From: Morinoia aosen
Taxonomy: Eukaryota; Arthropoda; Malacostraca; Amphipoda; Talitridae
NCBI GenBank assembly: GCA_030386875.1
Contig: CM059567.1
Location: 79,043,130 to 79,107,129 of the forward strand
Reading direction: 5' to 3'
DNA: 64,000 nucleotides
This document shows, piece by piece, positions 9,391-19,000 of the stretch. Under the pieces are notes generated by a model. The model did no database searches, had not been told where the DNA came from, and was given only the letters and a program-made list of their open reading frames with translations. Both the position numbers and the translations under genes were made by a program. Positions within the stretch are counted from its first letter, which is position 1, and every line of letters begins with the position of its first letter.

Positions 9391-9721
9391 TGTTCCGGCC
9401 CTTTCAGTATACAGGTCGAAACTAACGCGAATGAGGTTCGGGAGTGACGATGCAGTAACGTGGTTATCCTTTATTGATACTTCAGAGTTGACACAGGCTT
9501 AGTAATTGGCAAGGAATCTATTAGATCGGATGATAGGGGCTAATACAGGTGATGTTACTTCTATAGTGCATCTGTGATCTCTACAGATGCTTTCTCGACG
9601 GTCACGCTTCCTCGACTGAACAGCGACGCTTCTGTTTGGAAATGCGACCTCTACGGCAGACCACCGCTAATGAACCACGATGTCTCTTGCCGATTCTATT
9701 TATATGCCTGGCGGGCGCACA
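9391..9721 (-). repeat. Gypsy-1 LTR, inverted orientation
   Basis: This 331-bp sequence is the reverse complement of 472-802 as far as I could compare by eye, with the same end points. Its TGTG terminus faces right and abuts LINE coding sequence at 9722, so this end behaves like a true integration end. Confidence 0.9.
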
Positions 9722-11252
9722 GCGCAATAGGGCGGTATGAAGCAGCAGAAGAAGATGGTTTGCCAGGTTTCAGTATGGGTACAATTATGGCTTCCTGCCA
9801 CTGGTGTGGGAATCCATGCATGAATAAGAAATTATAGAAGTTCAATAACTCCTTAAGTTGACTTCCGCTGAGGTGTTGAAGAAAGCTGAAGGGAATGCGA
9901 TCAGCACCAGGGGCTCGAGATGAGGAGTTGCGTAGTGCTCTAGTTAATTCTCTCATTGTGAAAGGTTTGTTGTACCATTCAGTTGAGTTATGTTGTGGGC
10001 AAGGTAGCTCACGTGCAATTCTCTCCTTTCTTACAATGAAATCAGGGTCATTTGATGTGGAGTTATTTTCTCTACAATATTGCCGGCCAAGAATGTTTGA
10101 GATCAGCTTGGGGTCTGTTATGTTATCAGTGCCGTTCTTTAAAACTATAGCTTTGGGGGAGAACTTTGCAGATAGTGCTCGGACTTTGTTCCAGACTTGT
10201 CCACTGTGGGCTCTGTATGTAATACTAGACAGATAGTCTGTCCAGCTCTTTGACCTGGCTCTGGCTATGCAGTGCCTAAAAATAGCTCTGGCTTTTTTGA
10301 AGGCTATCCATAAGTCAATGTCCCCTAAATGGTTTTTATAACGAGATAACGCTCGCTGCTTTTGGCGCCTTGCTACGGCACGTTCTTTGTTCCACCAACT
10401 ATTTGTTGGTGTTCTTTTTCCTGGTATAGAGCATGGGATGGATTTAGAGGCTGCATCTATTATGCTTGTGGTTACTGCTCCACAGGCCTGCGTAGGGGAT
10501 AGGTAAGTTTTTGGAAAGCTGAGGATTTTTTGAAATTTGACCCAATCAGCTGATTTGATATTCCACCTTGGTTGTAGGCAGACTGGTGTGGCACACTCTG
10601 ATGAGATCAGCAAAGGAAAGTGATCACTGTTGTAAGGGTCTAATAAGGGTGACCATGTAAACATAGGTGCTATATCAGGGGTAGTTATGGTCAGGTCTAT
10701 ATGAGTTAGGGTGCCTGTTGAGGACAAATAAGTTGGTTCCGTAGTGTTCAGCAGCACAAGGTTGTTCGCTGTTACCCAATGACTCATAACATTTCCTCGG
10801 CTGTCTGAGGAAGAGGAACCCCATGATTGATGATGAGCATTCGAATCAACTGAGATAATGAAAGGAGGAGGTAGAAATGAAAGTAGAAGTGGTAGCTCTG
10901 CAATTAATACAGAGTTTGGCAGCAATGGTGGAAGGTAAATAGAGCATATTGTAAATTCATTTTGAGGAAGATGTATGCGTGTGGCACACACTTCCAATGA
11001 CAATGGGAGCTGTATAATGGTTTGTGGTATGCTATTATTAACGGCTACAAGAACCCCCCCTCCACTTCCCACAGCTCTCTCACAACGAGCAGCCAAGTTT
11101 TGATACCCGGCCAGTTTTAACGTTTTATCAGAAGACAGAAAAGTTTCCTGCAAACACAGTACATCCGGGGCTAAATCTGCCAGTAGTTTGGACAAGTAAG
11201 GATATCGGGCAGAAAAAGAACGGACATTCCACTGTAAAATTTTTAGCTTCAT
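9722..11252 (-). pseudogene. LINE-A ORF2: endonuclease plus truncated reverse transcriptase
   Basis: The ORF starts at an ATG overlapping the ORF1 stop in the arrangement ATGA, which suggests termination-reinitiation. Residues about 1-230 form an apurinic-type endonuclease (LQWNVRS at the start, LCLQETFLS, SDHFPLLIS). It would nick the target DNA for reverse transcription. A linker with basic residues follows, then the reverse-transcriptase entry motifs APGADRIPFSFL and SYRPIAL. Directly after SYRPIAL the frame runs into the Gypsy-1 LTR and stops at 9696. The palm motifs, including the catalytic YxDD, are absent, so the protein cannot be active. No stop or frameshift is seen before the break, so truncation happened while the element was young. 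Confidence 0.85.
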
Positions 11253-13009
11253 TGCGAGTTATGCATTGAGGAAAGACCTAAACTTGCTAAAGTTTCAGTG
11301 ACAACTGATTTTACGGAAAGCATCTGACCTAGCTCAATAAAACATTCTATTTTTTCAGTGAGTTGCGTGGAGAGAATGAGAGGGATTATCATTGGCAGAG
11401 AATGAGTAATTAGTCGAGTGAAATCAGTAAATATTTGATGAGATGCAGTAAGAGATCGTTGATTGGCTTGGCTGCTTGCATGCAAAGGGTTCCCAGCACT
11501 TGAATGGCTAGGTTGTTGACCTGAGGAAACTGGCTGTGGCTGGGTAGAAGGCTGTAAGACATGCTGAGTAGAAAATGCAGATGGAGTGCTTTGTATGGAT
11601 GCACAAGCTGCAAAGGTTCTTGTACTATTTTGATCCGTTGAAGGAATGTTGGTTGTCAGAGAAGTTTGTTGAGAGGGCTGAGTGGAGGCTTCATCTTCTT
11701 GAGCCATAAGTTGGGTAAGTGTAGGAAAAACTTGCAGAGAAGTCAGTTCCTTTACTGTAGGTCTTCTTTGCATTTCCAAGTTTTGAACTGAAGGGTTGGA
11801 TTGAACTGCATCTATAGGTCTCATTTCTCTTGCTCTAGCTCTAGCTTCCACAAAACTCAAACCCTCATCTGCTGTGAGATGGCAGGCTCTAACTTCAGCC
11901 ATGTAGTGGGAACACTCACGTGAAGTAGCATGATGGGGTTCTTTGCAGTTCGAGCAGGAAGGAGGAGCAGACAGATTTGGGCATGAGTCTGCAAAATGAC
12001 CCTTTTGGCCACAATAGCTATAAGTTGGCAGTCGACTCGTGCACCGGGCTCGTGAGTGGCCATAATGGCAGCAAAGTCCACATCTCAAAGGACTTGGGTA
12101 GTATTTATCTATTTTGTAAACACAATACCCTAGGAGCAGCTCAGCAGGAGGAGAAGGATTGAGAAACGTCAGTACATACAGGGGAACGGACGCTTTGTTG
12201 GGGTCTAGCAGTAATTTGCGGATGCCTACCACATTATAGGGCTTCAGCATAGTTAGGAGGTCTTCAAGGGTGTCAGAAGCAAGTTCAGGTGCACAGATTT
12301 TGCCATACGAGAACTGGGTTGACCAGGCAATAGAAGTTAAGATTTCAATGGTGTTCCCAGATATTACCATTGTAGTGGCAGCCATCAGAGATTTTACTTG
12401 CTCTAGAGTATTTGTTGTCACACGAATGGCTCCAGAGTGTTGATGCTCTACTTTTTAAACTGAACCACACAGCTTGTCTAGGGCTAGTGCAGTACGGATA
12501 GGGTTCATTTTTGCAATGTTGTAGGTTTTGTCCACTGGTGTGATAAGAACCTGCCGCATGTTTGGAGCTAGTTTTTGGATATGCTCTGGTGTGTTTAAAT
12601 CAACTCGAGCTGATTTTGAAGCTGCTTCCTTTGTTGCTGATTTCTCTAATTGTTCATTTGCCTTAAGAGTTGAAATGTTGGGAATATTCCTTCTTGTCTC
12701 GGGATCTTCATCGGAGATGATTCCGCTCATGTCAGAAGACTCGCAAAAATCCTCTGCTGGTGTTACATTTGCATGAACAGTTGTCATTGTAGCTGTCTTT
12801 TTGGTAGGACCACTTGAGTCAGTAGGAGAGCGTTGACGCCTTTTGTTCCGGCTTGCCGGTGAGGGTGAGGCACGAGCATTGTAGGAAGTTTGAATGGTTG
12901 ACGGTTTCTTGCCTTTAACCGACTGACTGGCCTTTGGGTTTAGGCTGTCAGGTTTCCCCATCTTGTGCTTTTCAGGGCACAGGGGTATTTTGTCCACAAT
13001 CGTTGACAC
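11249..13009 (-). pseudogene. LINE-A ORF1: Gag-like RNA-binding protein with one in-frame stop
   Basis: The ORF is a single frame of about 586 codons from the ATG at 13009, interrupted only by TAA at 12455-12457. Both sides of the stop are in the same frame. The N-terminal part is low-complexity, rich in Ser, Lys and Pro. The C-terminal half carries an RRM-like or Gag-like region, then three zinc knuckles near 11910-12080: CGLCCHYGHSRARC (CX2CX4HX4C); a second that reads YSYCGQKGHFADSC, so its first Cys is Tyr; and CSNCKEPHHATSREC (CX2CX3HX6C). A Gln/Ser/Thr-rich tail follows. ORF1 proteins of this type bind the element RNA. The stop probably inactivates this copy, although readthrough cannot be excluded. 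Confidence 0.75.
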
Positions 13010-13691
13010 TGTTTATTTAGACTAAAGATCTTCACTTGATAATTCAGACACAAATCTTTTTACCGGTATCACTTTTACCAGATTCACAGAGCAATTTCTG
13101 GTTAACCAATCGCCACAAACTACGCGTCGGCGAAGTACTGTTTAACTATAGTACGGTCTTCAGAGTTCATATTCGGATATTATTTCTTACACATCTGTAG
13201 AATACTCTTCATAAAATGGGCTTTGCATAACTTTAAGTTTGTGCAGTTTAGTTCTAACTCGGCAGGAAACATCCAAGGCTAGTCTAGTACGTGGGCAGAT
13301 CTCCTTATTTGAATGCAGCTAAGATAGCATGCAAATACGTAAAATTTTAGTCGACCTCCATTCACTTTGGTGTAAGCACCATCTCATCTACAACTGTAGA
13401 GTTATGCCAGAGGCAGGCCTGCATGGCTTCAATGCCAGTCGCCAAATTATTTTTGAAAACATGGAGATTGGCATCAATGGTGGAGCGCTACTCTCACGTT
13501 GGTAACGTAGAGGGTGGTAAAAGTAATTTTGGCCTTCAGAACCTTTGAAGACATCGCATGTGGCAGCCAAATGCAGAGTAACATCGGGGCTTCTAGATTT
13601 TTTGCGCAGCTCTTCTTCAGATTACAGAGTTCTTGCCTTGTTCAAATCATGATCCAAAGTCTTAGGTTCGAGATCTGAGAGATTAGTTAAT
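13010..13691 (-). other. LINE-A 5' untranslated region or flank
   Basis: No ORF or known motif was recognised between the ORF1 start and the BEL target site. It is either the LINE 5' UTR and internal promoter or unique flank; the boundary cannot be seen. Confidence 0.4.
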
Positions 13692-13696
13692 GAATT
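13692..13696. repeat. BEL target-site duplication (left), GAATT
   Basis: GAATT directly precedes the 5' LTR and is repeated at 24531-24535 after the 3' LTR. Five bases is the usual length for BEL/Pao integrases. Confidence 0.9.
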
Positions 13697-14016
13697 TGTC
13701 GCGTCTTACGAGACGCGAATTTTTAAGAAACTCTGTGGCAACATCGGCCGCGGATCCGCGCACTGGTCCGCAAGCCCAACACAGCGTCTTCCATTGTCTA
13801 ATTTGACCGAGTGCAGACGTTCTCCTAAGATAGAGCTCAAGATTGTAACTTCTAAGTGTAAACGTGTTAGAAATTATTTAATCTTTAAATATTTCGTGCG
13901 CTGATCTAGATATATGTCCATGTCTGTGTGTTTGATGGTGAACAGCCGGTTCCTAGAGCGTTCAACGATGCTGCTGGCAACCGGCGAAACACCTATATCG
14001 AGTCAGACCATTGTAA

Positions 14017-14480
14017 ACAGAACTCCTGTTGCTCCCAGCAACAGGAATTTGCCATTGAGAATTTTTCCTGTTTGTGCAGTGTGAGTTGATCTGTGCTGCA
14101 TTGTGAACTTGCAGTGTGAGTTGATTTATGCTGCAGTGTGAATTTGTCTGGAATTATTGGAAACAGAACTCCTGTTGCTCCCAGCAACAGGAATTTACCA
14201 TTGAGAATTTTTCCTGTTTGTGCAGTGTGAGTTGATCTGTGCTGTATTGTGAACTCGCAGTGTGAGTCGATTTATGCTGCAGTGTGAACTTGTCTGGAAT
14301 TATTGGAAACAGAACTCCTGTTGCTCCCAGCAACAGGAATTTGCCATTGAGAATTTTTCCTGTTTGTGCAGTGTGAGTTGATCTGTGCTGTATTGTGAAC
14401 TTGCAGTGTGGGTTGATTTATGCTGCATTATGGATGTGCAGTGTGAATTGATTTATGCTGCAACATGAATTTGTCTGGAA
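14017..14480 (+). repeat. Three-unit tandem repeat with hairpins in the BEL 5' LTR
   Basis: Three units of about 141-147 bp start near 14017, 14158 and 14305, followed by a degraded partial unit. Each unit begins with CCTGTTGCTCCCAGCAACAGG, a perfect 9-bp stem with a 3-base loop. Each then holds several GCAGTGTGAGTTGAT(C/T) elements. The same array is at 22584-23047 in the 3' LTR. Confidence 0.85.
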
Positions 14481-15407
14481 TTATTGGAGCATGGCAGCAG
14501 CCAATACTTGCTGAGAGTGAGCATAATTAGTTAAATCGACACTTTCAAATATAAGCAGCTAGACAGAACTGATAACCCGTGCTTCTAGAAATTGCGTAGC
14601 TCGGACTGAGATTAGTTCTCCTTTATTTGTCATAAAAATTTTTTTTATGTTTATATTAAATTGGCTCATTACCCATGAGCTGGGCTGAGCAAGTTGCGCC
14701 AGTCAGCAAGGTGGAAGCCTAGAGCTGGAGTGAATTTGAGGTAGACTGAGAATATGTCCGCAGGAATTCTTCATAGTATAAATTCCTGCTGTAACGTTCC
14801 TTCAGCATCAAAAACCTAATTATTTGTATATTCCCCCAGGCAGAGTAAAGCAAAACTAGGATAGCCTTTCTATCTATATGTAGGTTGAAATTGAAGACTT
14901 ATATGGCGTGAGAATACCATCCCCCCACAAAACGTGAGTATGCGAGAGTAGACTGTCCTCCTTTGACCACAGCGCACAGTATGTGCACAGTGCAGAAATT
15001 ATGGGAGGCAAGTAGAGCGACTTCCATGTGCATATTATAACGTGTGACTTTACATTTGCCGTGTGCAAATGTATTTCAAGTTTGAAGGGTAAAATTTCTA
15101 GTTTCCACCTCAAATGTAATAATACTTGTTTCATTTGCCGTGCCTTTAGTCTTATGTGAATAAGATGCGATTCTACATTGCCGTGTGCAAAGATGCATCT
15201 CATGATTGAGAAGTCAAATTTTGTTTTCTGCCACAGACTCTTGAGGCTGGCGTGGTAGATCATTTTGCTTGGTTCTAGTGATAGCTAGTTGCTCCTCGAG
15301 CATTAGTCGGTTGTTTCTCTTGTTTGTTCATGAAGTCAAGAAATGTCATTGTGGTCATTTTTGGAAGTTTTGAACCTATAAATTTCTTGATTGTGTAGTC
15401 AATTGCA

Positions 15408-15819
15408 GATTCTCTCATTTGAACCCAAGATGTATTCATTGTGAGTTCATTCTTAAACTTAGAAAATGCCCTTGTGTGCGATTAGCCATAATTTCAACCA
15501 TAATTTTCAACCTAAGGATGTCATTCTGCGTTGTCCTTAAAATTCATTTTTGAACCCAGAAATGTACACTTCGTGCTGTTAACTATAGTTTTTATTTCTT
15601 GAATCTAAAACATGATTCTCTCATTTGAACCCAAGATGTATTCATTGTGAGTTCATTCTTAAACTTAGAAAATGCCCTTGTGTGCGATTAGCCATAATTT
15701 CAACCATAATTTTCAACCTAAGGATGTCATTCTGCGTTGTCCTTAAAATTCATTTTTGAACCCAGAAATGTACACTTCGTGCTGTTAACTATAGTTTTTA
15801 TTTCTTGAATCTAAAACAT
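15408..15819 (+). repeat. 206-bp tandem duplication in the BEL 5' LTR
   Basis: The block starting GATTCTCTCATTTGAACCC at 15408 is repeated from 15614 without visible change and ends near GAATCTAAAACATG. The same duplication is in the 3' LTR at 23975-24386, so it predates this insertion. Confidence 0.85.
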
Positions 15820-15963
15820 GCCCTTATTGTGCAGTTTTTACGGTGTCAACGGCCATTGAATAAAGAAACCAATTCGAAGAGACCGCGTATTTCTTCGATG
15901 CCTTCGATACCCGTAATTCGGACTAGACCTCTCGAAGATCATATCCGCAGTCTAGTCGGAACA

Positions 15964-16010
15964 GTAAAAAGTTTTTTTTTTGCGACGGTACTCCAGCAAC
16001 AAGAATAGAG
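15964..16010 (+). other. BEL leader with candidate primer-binding site
   Basis: Only 47 bases separate the LTR from the gag ATG. They contain a run of ten T, then TGCGACGGTACTCC, which is a weak candidate primer-binding site because it lacks the usual TGG. Most of this leader is duplicated inside pol at 20752-20797. Confidence 0.5.
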
Positions 16011-19000
16011 ATGAGCCCACCGAAGCGCTCGCACACACCCAGACTTCCCCAGCTGGAAGACAGATTCAACGTAGCATTAGCAGCTCTAAACGGTCTCTTG
16101 AACGGCGCCGCACCGCGAGAACTCAGAACTTCCAACGAAGTCGAGCAGGTATTCGCTGGAGTTCGAGCCAAAGCCAAAGAGGTGAAACAACTCGGTGAAC
16201 AGTTGGTCACCGTTCTTGAGAACTCAGGGGCCACGGCTGAAGCAACAGTTGTTCGGGACTCATTGACACGCGCCAGAGCTCGCAGAAGAGAGTTGGCAAG
16301 TTCAATGGACCACAGAAACGAAGAACTCTTGGGAAGTTCGTCACGGAGTGTGGCGAAGAGACCTTCCGAGCAGTCCAAGAAGATCTCGTCCAAGAAGCAG
16401 CAGCAGGACACTGCAACCCGGGAAGAAAGGTCCTCAAATTCCCATTCAGCTAAAAGTCGGAGCAAACACGGCTCCAAACGTCAGAGCGGTGGCCAGGTCA
16501 GCTCCAGCCATCGCAGCCAGAGTCATCAATGCTCGAGCTACTACAGCCAGAGTCAAGACAGTGAGAGCGACCACAGCCAGAGCCTTCCAAGCGCTAGCTC
16601 CCATCGCAAGGATAGGGAGTCTGAGCGCCAGGGGTTCCCTGGCCGAGGCAATGAGAAAATGCTCATCGACCTCACAGAAGACCCATCAGTGGTGTTGGCA
16701 CAGATCACCATTGAGAGGTCAAAATTGAGGTGTGGGAATCGCACGGGGAACGATCAGCCCATCGGCGAGGAAGACGCCGAGGACAAGGATGCACGCACCG
16801 GAGCCTGGGTCAACCAAGCGTTCCAACACCGCGTCGTGGAGCCCGCAGGGGGCGCGGCGGCGGTCACGAACTTTCCACCCGACGACACCGCTCACGCGCC
16901 CACGATGAACCCCTTTGCACCATCATTCCAGCCCAAGGTTTCCACCAACTCGCCCGCCGTGGTCTTCGAATCAAGGCCACCAGTGATCGACGGAGCTATG
17001 AGGCTCTCGATGATCGAAGACCTAAAAAGGTCGCCCCAACAGCCCTACGCGGGAGAGCCCCATCTGTTCCACAGGTGGTTCAATGCCCTCAGGAAAAGGA
17101 TGGAAAGGCTCGCCGTGGAGCCTATCGACGCCATCGAGATTCTCACGAGTCACACTTGTGGCGAGCCAAGAAGCCTCATAGATGATATAATGTCCGCGAC
17201 CTACCTGGACACGGCGGCCCTGCTCACCGACATCATCGACCAATTGACGACTCGCTTCGGCGCTAGCGACAAGGTGGCTAACAGCCTGATCGAGCGCCTT
17301 GTGCGCGCGTCAGACATCAAGGGGTCAAAAGGCGACCACACGGTCGGCCCTAAGCTGCGAAAGCTCGGCGACGTTTGTCTTTCGGTCCAGCATACCATGA
17401 CGTACACCCCGGCCCTGTCCTTCCTGAACACCGACATGGGGCTAGCCCCCATCGTAGAGAGACTGCCCTTCTTCGTGGTGGATGCCTGGAGAGGTGAGAG
17501 AACTAGGTACAAAAAATTGTCCGGATCACTACCTGGTTTTGCGAGGTTCTGTGAATTTATCCGAACACTGTCGGATACTCAATGCGACAGTTTCGGGGCC
17601 TCGAGTCTCAACTGGATGAGCACTCGACACAACGCCTCAGTTCCTCCTCACCCTAAGCCAAAGGCGCCACGAGTGCTTTATACGTCTGCCGAGAATCGTC
17701 CCGGCAGTTGCATTCTTCATCAGGGTGCACAGCACGAGACGAGCTCGTGCCAGGCGCTAAGGAAGATGGAGCCCCAAAAGAAGAAGGACTTCATCCGCGA
17801 GCACAAGTTGTGCTTCCGCTGCCTAGGCCCTCACTGGGCCAAGCACTGCAAGGAAGTCGTAAAGTGCGACGATTGCGGAGCCGACCATCACAGCACGACA
17901 GCCCACCTCGACCGGCCGAAGGCCGGATATTCCGGAATAGCTATCAGCAAGACACACCCCAAGCAGGCCCCGAGCGACAAACAAAACCAGAGCGAAGCCG
18001 GAGAGAAGCCGAAAGCTAGGGCTCTGAATTCTCGCTCGGCTACGATCGGAGGAAGAGCTTGCAGCAAAACCGTGCTGGCCGACGTCTTCAACGAGAGGTC
18101 AGGCGTGTGGTGTCGCGTATACGCCATACTCGATGAGCAGAGCACCACCTCTTTCTGTTCTTCCAAGCTGTTAGACACGCTTCGAGCGACAGGTCCCAAA
18201 TCGTATTACACACTGGAGACCTTGTCCGATCAATCTGTCGTTCGACAGGGCAGATGCGTGTCTGGATTGAAGATCAAGGGAGTTTCTGAGGACAAGATCT
18301 TCGAACTCCCGCCAATGCTCGAGTGCGATATCATCCCTGACACCAAGAAGGAAGTGGCGACTAAAGAGCGTGTGGAAAAGACCCCGGAAATAGCTCACTT
18401 CGCCCCTCATTTCCTCCCCTTCGACGACCGAGCAGAAGTATCGGTGCTTCTCGGGACGGACAGCGGGGACATACTGTACAGCCACGCCGATCAACATCGC
18501 CAAAGCGCTCCATTTGTCCATCACACTGCCTTGGGGTGGGCCGTGGTCGGTAAAGTGAATGACATCACCGGCCCCTCAGCCGGACAGAGATGCACAACTC
18601 TAAAGATCGCGGCCGAAGCCACTCACGAACATTTCAGCGCCAGGATGTGCTTCGGGCCACCCCCCGAAAAGGACATGTTCGTCCAACAGCCCGACGACGA
18701 AATGCCCGGTCTGTCTCACGACGACCGCAAGTTCTTGAAGGCGATGGAGGAGATAAAGGTAAATAGCGAGGGACATCTTGAAGCGCCACTGCCGCTGAGA
18801 TCGCTCGACACGATACTGCCCGACAACAGAGTGGCCGTGTTCCGTCGTCAAGAAAACACGCTGAAGAGGCTAAAGAAGGAGCCAAAGAAGTTACAGCAGT
18901 GTCTTGACGCCATGAAAAAAAATCTTGACATGAGACACGTCGAACAGATACCCGCAGGCGAAAGGAACCAACAGGGCGACCTCACCTGGTACATTCCGAT

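Larger units (their letters stand above)
167..9721 (+). mobile_element. Gypsy-1: Ty3/Gypsy LTR retrotransposon with inverted LTRs
   Basis: This is a complete-looking Ty3/Gypsy internal region: leader, gag, pol with protease-RT-RNase H-integrase, and a small 3' ORF. It is bounded by 331-bp LTRs at 472-802 (plus) and 9391-9721 (minus). A further partial minus copy lies outside the left LTR at 167-452. Normal LTR elements have both LTRs in direct orientation, so this copy is rearranged or arose by an unusual integration. The right LTR end interrupts the reverse-transcriptase ORF of the neighbouring LINE. Gag and pol reading frames are open, so the coding part is young even though the ends are abnormal. 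No matching target-site duplication was found at the outer ends. Confidence 0.8.
9722..13691 (-). mobile_element. LINE-A: I/Jockey-type non-LTR retrotransposon, 3'-truncated by Gypsy-1
   Basis: This is a two-ORF LINE read from right to left: 5' UTR, ORF1 (Gag-like, with zinc knuckles), ORF2 (endonuclease then reverse transcriptase). ORF2 is cut within the first reverse-transcriptase motifs by the Gypsy-1 LTR. The 5' side runs into the BEL element; its exact 5' end is unknown and may lie beyond the BEL insertion, at or after 24536. Confidence 0.8.
13697..15963 (+). repeat. BEL 5' LTR (2,267 bp)
   Basis: The LTR begins TGTCGCGTCTTACGAGACGCG, whose first bases form a small palindrome (CGCGTCTTACGAGACGCG), and ends GTCGGAACA. 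Unusually long for an LTR, it contains a threefold tandem repeat and a 206-bp duplication, listed separately. A candidate AATAAA lies at 15859-15864, about 100 bases from the end. Confidence 0.92.

Noticed and set aside
13660..13680. B-box-like GGTTCGAGATC suggesting a tRNA-derived SINE
   Set aside because: No A box at the right distance and no tRNA-like fold upstream.
14874..15263. 129-codon minus-strand ORF in the BEL LTR (also at 23441-23830)
   Set aside because: It is identical in both LTRs only because the LTRs are identical; no domain, and it lies on the antisense strand.
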